NCBI GenBank assembly: GCA_944382875.1
Contig: CALWNQ010000007.1
Span: 1-64,000 of the forward strand
Length of the DNA stretch: 64,000 nt
DNA from: an uncultured Clostridia bacterium
GTDB lineage: Bacteria > Bacillota > Clostridia > Oscillospirales > Ruminococcaceae
Reading direction: 5' to 3'
Shown here: positions 61,159 to 64,000 of the stretch, one piece after another
Numbering within the stretch: position 1 is the stretch's first letter
How the letters are laid out: every line of letters starts with the position of its first letter
Translations under genes and position numbers: made by a program
The notes under the pieces: generated by a model
Told to the model about the DNA's origin: nothing
The model's input: only the letters and a program-made list of their open reading frames with translations
Database searches by the model: none

Positions 61159-61556
61159 GAATTAGCCGGCTTTCCGTTCTGTCTTACTGATGTTCCATTA
61201 TCAGCCGGTGCTTGTCCCTGAAGCTGTTTCAGACAGCCTTTCATCGCAGCGGCAACCTGATAGGATTTTGCCTGCAGAATCCGCTCTCTTGCAACAAAAA
61301 CATAATCAAACCGATTATCAAACCGGTCCAGTACCGACCGCATTGCGGCACGAATTAAACGCCGCGCACGATTCCGGCAAACAGCATTTCCAACCTTTTT
61401 GGTTGTTGTAATCCCATAACGGATCCCCATCCCGCGATTTCTGATTCGATAGCAAACAAAATACGGGCAAGCAATACTCTTTCCTTGATAATAAGCACGT
61501 TTAAACTCTTTATTCAATTTCAGCGTCTGAGGCATCCGGTATTTTTTTTGTTCCAT
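61155..61556 (-). CDS. rnpA: Ribonuclease P protein component
   Basis: 133 residues, ATG 61556. Core motif [19 protein letters not shown] near residue 55, the RNR signature that contacts P RNA. It assists the RNA subunit in trimming tRNA 5' ends. The 5' part [20 protein letters not shown] is typical. Overlaps yidD by four bases. Confidence 0.96.
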   Translation of the reverse strand: MEQKKYRMPQTLKLNKEFKRAYYQGKSIACPYFVCYRIRNRGMGIRYGITTTKKVGNAVCRNRARRLIRAAMRSVLDRFDNRFDYVFVARERILQAKSYQVAAAMKGCLKQLQGQAPADNGTSVRQNGKPANS

Positions 61557-61646
61557 AATCCTTCCAATTCATGTTTAAAAACAGAAAGCTGAGGAAACCC
61601 TGTCCATATATGAAATCGGGCTTCCTCTGCTTGTATCCATGAACAC

Positions 61647-61781
61647 TTAGTGAGAGAGTCTTGCTCTGCCTCTGTCGCGTCTTCTCTTAAGCACTTTGCG
61701 GCCGTTGGCAGTTTTCATTCTCTGACGGAAGCCATGAACTTTTTTTCTCTGCAATTTTTTGGGCTGGTAGGTTCTTTTCAT
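61647..61781 (-). CDS. rpmH: Ribosomal protein L34
   Basis: 44 residues, ATG 61781 with GGAGGGGAAATCA upstream. [18 protein letters not shown] then [19 protein letters not shown] and a stop after LSH; every residue class matches L34. It was found by reading the gap, since it is very short. First gene of the rpmH-rnpA-yidD-yidC cluster. Confidence 0.97.
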   Translation of the reverse strand: MKRTYQPKKLQRKKVHGFRQRMKTANGRKVLKRRRDRGRARLSH

Positions 61782-61899
61782 TGATTTCCCCTCCTTTTAT
61801 CATAGACGAAGTTTCCGGTTTTCGGCTCTTTTCCAACAGAAATCAGAAGAATTAGAGGTATTGACTGTCCGGAAAATAAGCGAAAACCCTCAATGTAAT

Positions 61900-61929
61900 A
61901 GTATAATCTATAGAACTGCTTTTTGTCAA
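61900..61929 (-). promoter_or_regulatory. Promoter of rpmH operon
   Basis: Minus strand TTGACA (61924-61929), 18 bases, TATACT (61900-61905). Confidence 0.7.
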
Positions 61930-62032
61930 CCGTTTTTTTATAAAAATCCTTCCCGTGCTTCTTTTTTTTACAATTCACATTTTTTCACTTCTTTCCACCC
62001 GGAATTTTTTATCAACATTTCGTGTGGAAAAC

Positions 62033-62061
62033 TTGCGAAATAAAAAAGGATGTGCTATAAT
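62033..62061 (+). promoter_or_regulatory. Promoter of dnaA
   Basis: TTGCGA (62033-62038), 17 bases, TATAAT (62056-62061). A DnaA-box-like TGTGGAAAA just upstream and TTGTCCACT just downstream make DnaA autorepression likely. Confidence 0.7.
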
Positions 62062-62281
62062 AAACTTAATAGTTGTCCACTTAACATCGGCTGTATTTCA
62101 CATGTTCCGGTGTATATTTTTTGACCTTTTCCTGAATTTTTTTCTGTTTTTTCACTAGTCATCCACTACTTTTACTCGCCATTCCTTGACTTTTTCACTT
62201 TTATTCACAAACAGATGTGGAAAGAACTGCTTTTTTCCCAATTTCACTTTTTTAAAATTAACAGCCAGGAGGACGTTTCAC

Positions 62282-63727
62282 ATGCAGTCATTTTCTGATG
62301 TGTTGAATCTTGTGAAAGATTATTTTCAACAAAAAGTCCGCAGCAATGAGTTGACCGAAACGGCCTATCGCTGCTGGATTCAAAATATTGAACCGGACCG
62401 TTTTGAAAACAATACGGCTTATCTCACTGTCTCCTCTCCTTTTTATCGCGGAATTTTAATCGACCAGTATCTTTCCCAACTGAAAGAAGCGTTTGAATCG
62501 GTATTGGGTTTTCCGGTCAATGTAGAAATTCTCTGCGGCAACGAAAATCCACCCGCAGAACCCGCGTCAACGCAACCAGTTGAAACTCCTGCTCCTCCTG
62601 CACAGGAAGAAGCACATCAGCCGGTATTTTCAGGTGGCAGTAATGACTTTTCTTTTCTGGAATCCCGTGTCCACGAATCGGATTTTTTAGTTGGAGAATA
62701 CGATTATACCTTTGATACCTTTATTGTAGGCAGTAAAAACGAATTTGCGTACACAGCCTGTAAATCCGTTGCCAATATCGCCAATATCCACAGCACCTCA
62801 ATGAAGCCATACAATCCTCTTTTTATTTACGGTCCCAGTGGACTTGGCAAAACCCATTTGCTGATGGCAATTAAAAATGAAGTGCAGAAAAACGATCCTT
62901 CTTTAAATGTCATCTATACAAACTGTGAAACTTTTTCCAACGAACTGATTCTGGCAATTAAAAATCAGAATACCGGCCCATTCCACGAAAAATACCGGCA
63001 TTCTGACTTTTTCCTGATCGACGACATCCAGTTTCTCTCTGGCAAAGAAGCTTCACAGGAAGAATTCTTCCATACCTTTAACGAACTGTATCAGTGCGGC
63101 AAACAGATTGTCATCACCTCTGACCGTCCTCCCAAAGACATCAATGTAATCGCAGACCGTCTGAAATCTCGTTTTGAGTGGGGATTGCTAGCCGATATCG
63201 GCGCCCCGGATCTGGAAACAAGAATCGCTATCATTCAGCGTAAAGCCGAACTTCTCCAGCTTGCCATTCCGGATGACATCATTAACTTTATTGCAACCAA
63301 ACTGAAAAGCAATATCCGTCAGCTGGAAGGCGCCGTGAAAAAAATCAAAATGTACAAAATGTACACCGGCTCGGAGCCAACTCTTAGCGTTGCGCAGAAT
63401 GTCATCAAGGAAATTCTGAATGACAACCAGCCAATGCCCATTACCATTGAGCGAATCATTGAAGAAGTTGCACAGACCTATAAAGTCAACCCCAGCGATA
63501 TCCGCTCCAACAAAAAAAATGCTCCAATTTCTCAGGCGCGACAGATCGCTATTTATATTGTCCGGGAAATCACCCAGGCAACCATGAAGGAAATCGGACA
63601 GGAATTTGGCGGACGGGATCACACTACCATTGTTTACACGCTGAAAAAGGTAGAAAATCTGATTAAAACCAACCCGCACGACAAGGGGATCATTGAAGAT
63701 ATCATCAAAAATATCCGTGATCAATAA
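62282..63727 (+). CDS. dnaA: Chromosomal replication initiator DnaA
   Basis: 481 residues from ATG 62282 with AGGAGG 9 bases upstream; the upstream in-frame start at 62186 has no binding site. Domain I at 1-85, a Pro/Glu/Ala-rich linker (85-130), AAA+ domain III with Walker A IYGPSGLGKTHLLMA near residue 185, Walker B DFFLIDDIQFLSGKE near 245 and DNA-binding domain IV with FGGRDHTTIVYTLKKVE near 450. It opens the origin. Length is normal. dnaN would be expected beyond the window edge. Confidence 0.98.
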   Translation: MQSFSDVLNLVKDYFQQKVRSNELTETAYRCWIQNIEPDRFENNTAYLTVSSPFYRGILIDQYLSQLKEAFESVLGFPVNVEILCGNENPPAEPASTQPVETPAPPAQEEAHQPVFSGGSNDFSFLESRVHESDFLVGEYDYTFDTFIVGSKNEFAYTACKSVANIANIHSTSMKPYNPLFIYGPSGLGKTHLLMAIKNEVQKNDPSLNVIYTNCETFSNELILAIKNQNTGPFHEKYRHSDFFLIDDIQFLSGKEASQEEFFHTFNELYQCGKQIVITSDRPPKDINVIADRLKSRFEWGLLADIGAPDLETRIAIIQRKAELLQLAIPDDIINFIATKLKSNIRQLEGAVKKIKMYKMYTGSEPTLSVAQNVIKEILNDNQPMPITIERIIEEVAQTYKVNPSDIRSNKKNAPISQARQIAIYIVREITQATMKEIGQEFGGRDHTTIVYTLKKVENLIKTNPHDKGIIEDIIKNIRDQ

Positions 63728-64000
63728 CTTTCTGTAAAACTTTGTATTTTCACATTTTGTGGAGGGAAAAAACGCCTTTCTTTCCAGTTTTTCCTTGAAT
63801 ATTTTTGTGAATTCACCGGACTCACCAGAAAGTTTTCCACCAAAAAATGTGGAAAAATGTGAAAACATATCTTTCACTTTTTTCTCCACAATTTCTATTA
63901 TCTTAACCGATTTTTTTCCACCTGTTCGTGAATTCCAATTTTTCAGTTCACATATTCACATTTTTTCCACGCTACTTTCTTTTTTCTTAATCCGGAACAA
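63728..64000. other. oriC part 2: DnaA-box-like cluster downstream of dnaA
   Basis: 273 bases, AT-rich and gene-free to the window edge. Motifs of the TTTTCCAC type: TGTGGAGGG (63758-63766), TTTTCCACC (63833-63841), TGTGGAAAA (63848-63856), TTCTCCACA (63882-63890), TTTTCCACC (63914-63922), TTTTCCACG (63963-63971). These are one to three mismatches from TTATCCACA. Pyrimidine-rich runs lie between them. Position between dnaA and dnaN matches the main unwinding origin of Bacillus-type chromosomes. Confidence 0.75.

Larger units (their letters stand above)
61782..62281. other. oriC part 1: rpmH-dnaA intergenic region
   Basis: 500 very AT-rich bases without a gene. It holds the rpmH promoter (minus, 61900-61929), the dnaA promoter (plus, 62033-62061) and DnaA-box-like motifs: TTATCAACA (62009-62017), TGTGGAAAA (about 62023-62031), TTGTCCACT (about 62073-62081), TCATCCACT (about 62159-62167) and TGTGGAAAG (about 62216-62224). 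None is the perfect TTATCCACA. Confidence 0.75.

Noticed and set aside
62186-62281. Upstream in-frame extension of dnaA
   Set aside because: No ribosome binding site and the region is origin DNA with DnaA-box-like motifs; ATG 62282 has AGGAGG.

Overview
The window looks like a chromosome segment of a medium-GC Firmicute, most likely a gut-type member of Clostridia (Oscillospirales/Ruminococcaceae-like; the rank is inference). The basis is strong AGGAGG ribosome binding sites, frequent TTG/GTG starts, rny, noc, a jag gene with a long linker, and the conserved order rpmH-rnpA-yidD-yidC-jag-mnmE-mnmG-rsmG-noc-parA-parB next to dnaA. The right end is the replication origin; the left end is inside a mobile element.

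Left edge (1-2.3 kb): the end of a mobile element with a partial gene, a small protein, a small HTH regulator whose promoter sits in a perfect 13-bp inverted repeat, and a large serine recombinase. It is followed by a conserved hypothetical gene split by a -1 frame change at an A AAA AAG heptamer, and by an NTF2-like/GGDEF protein.

3.9-18.5 kb is a mannoside utilisation locus. It holds a sugar ABC importer (binding protein and two permeases, no ATPase), a six-gene operon (GH38 alpha-mannosidase, ManA, MFS transporter, aldo/keto reductase, class II aldolase, PfkB kinase), a divergent GntR/LacI-type regulator with a candidate operator shared between both promoters, an AraC regulator and a uroporphyrinogen-decarboxylase-family protein.

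18.5-44 kb is mostly housekeeping and accessory genes on both strands: a DUF6512-like membrane protein, a short puzzling transcript with small broken or overlapping ORFs, two MATE exporters, RNase Y, NAD synthetase, a uracil/xanthine permease, a polyphosphate:AMP phosphotransferase, RsmE, a class B PBP, a GMP synthase whose glutaminase domain has lost its catalytic part, two more UROD-family proteins, acetyltransferases, a BlaI/BlaR1-like pair with a very large extracellular domain, RsmI and a TrmN6-like methyltransferase.

44.8-51.7 kb: tRNA-Leu(CAA), an XRE regulator flanked by duplicated terminators, an ABC-2 exporter, a secreted calcineurin-like phosphoesterase, an acyl-ACP thioesterase and serS. 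51.7-64 kb: parB, parA, noc with three parS sites, rsmG, mnmG, mnmE, jag, yidC, yidD, rnpA, rpmH, then oriC with dnaA and clusters of DnaA-box-like motifs on both sides of dnaA.

Most of the window is ordinary core genome. The points most worth a second look are the truncated GuaA, the slippery-site split gene, the 19.1-19.6 kb mini transcript, the shared operator of the mannoside locus, and the BlaR1-like sensor.
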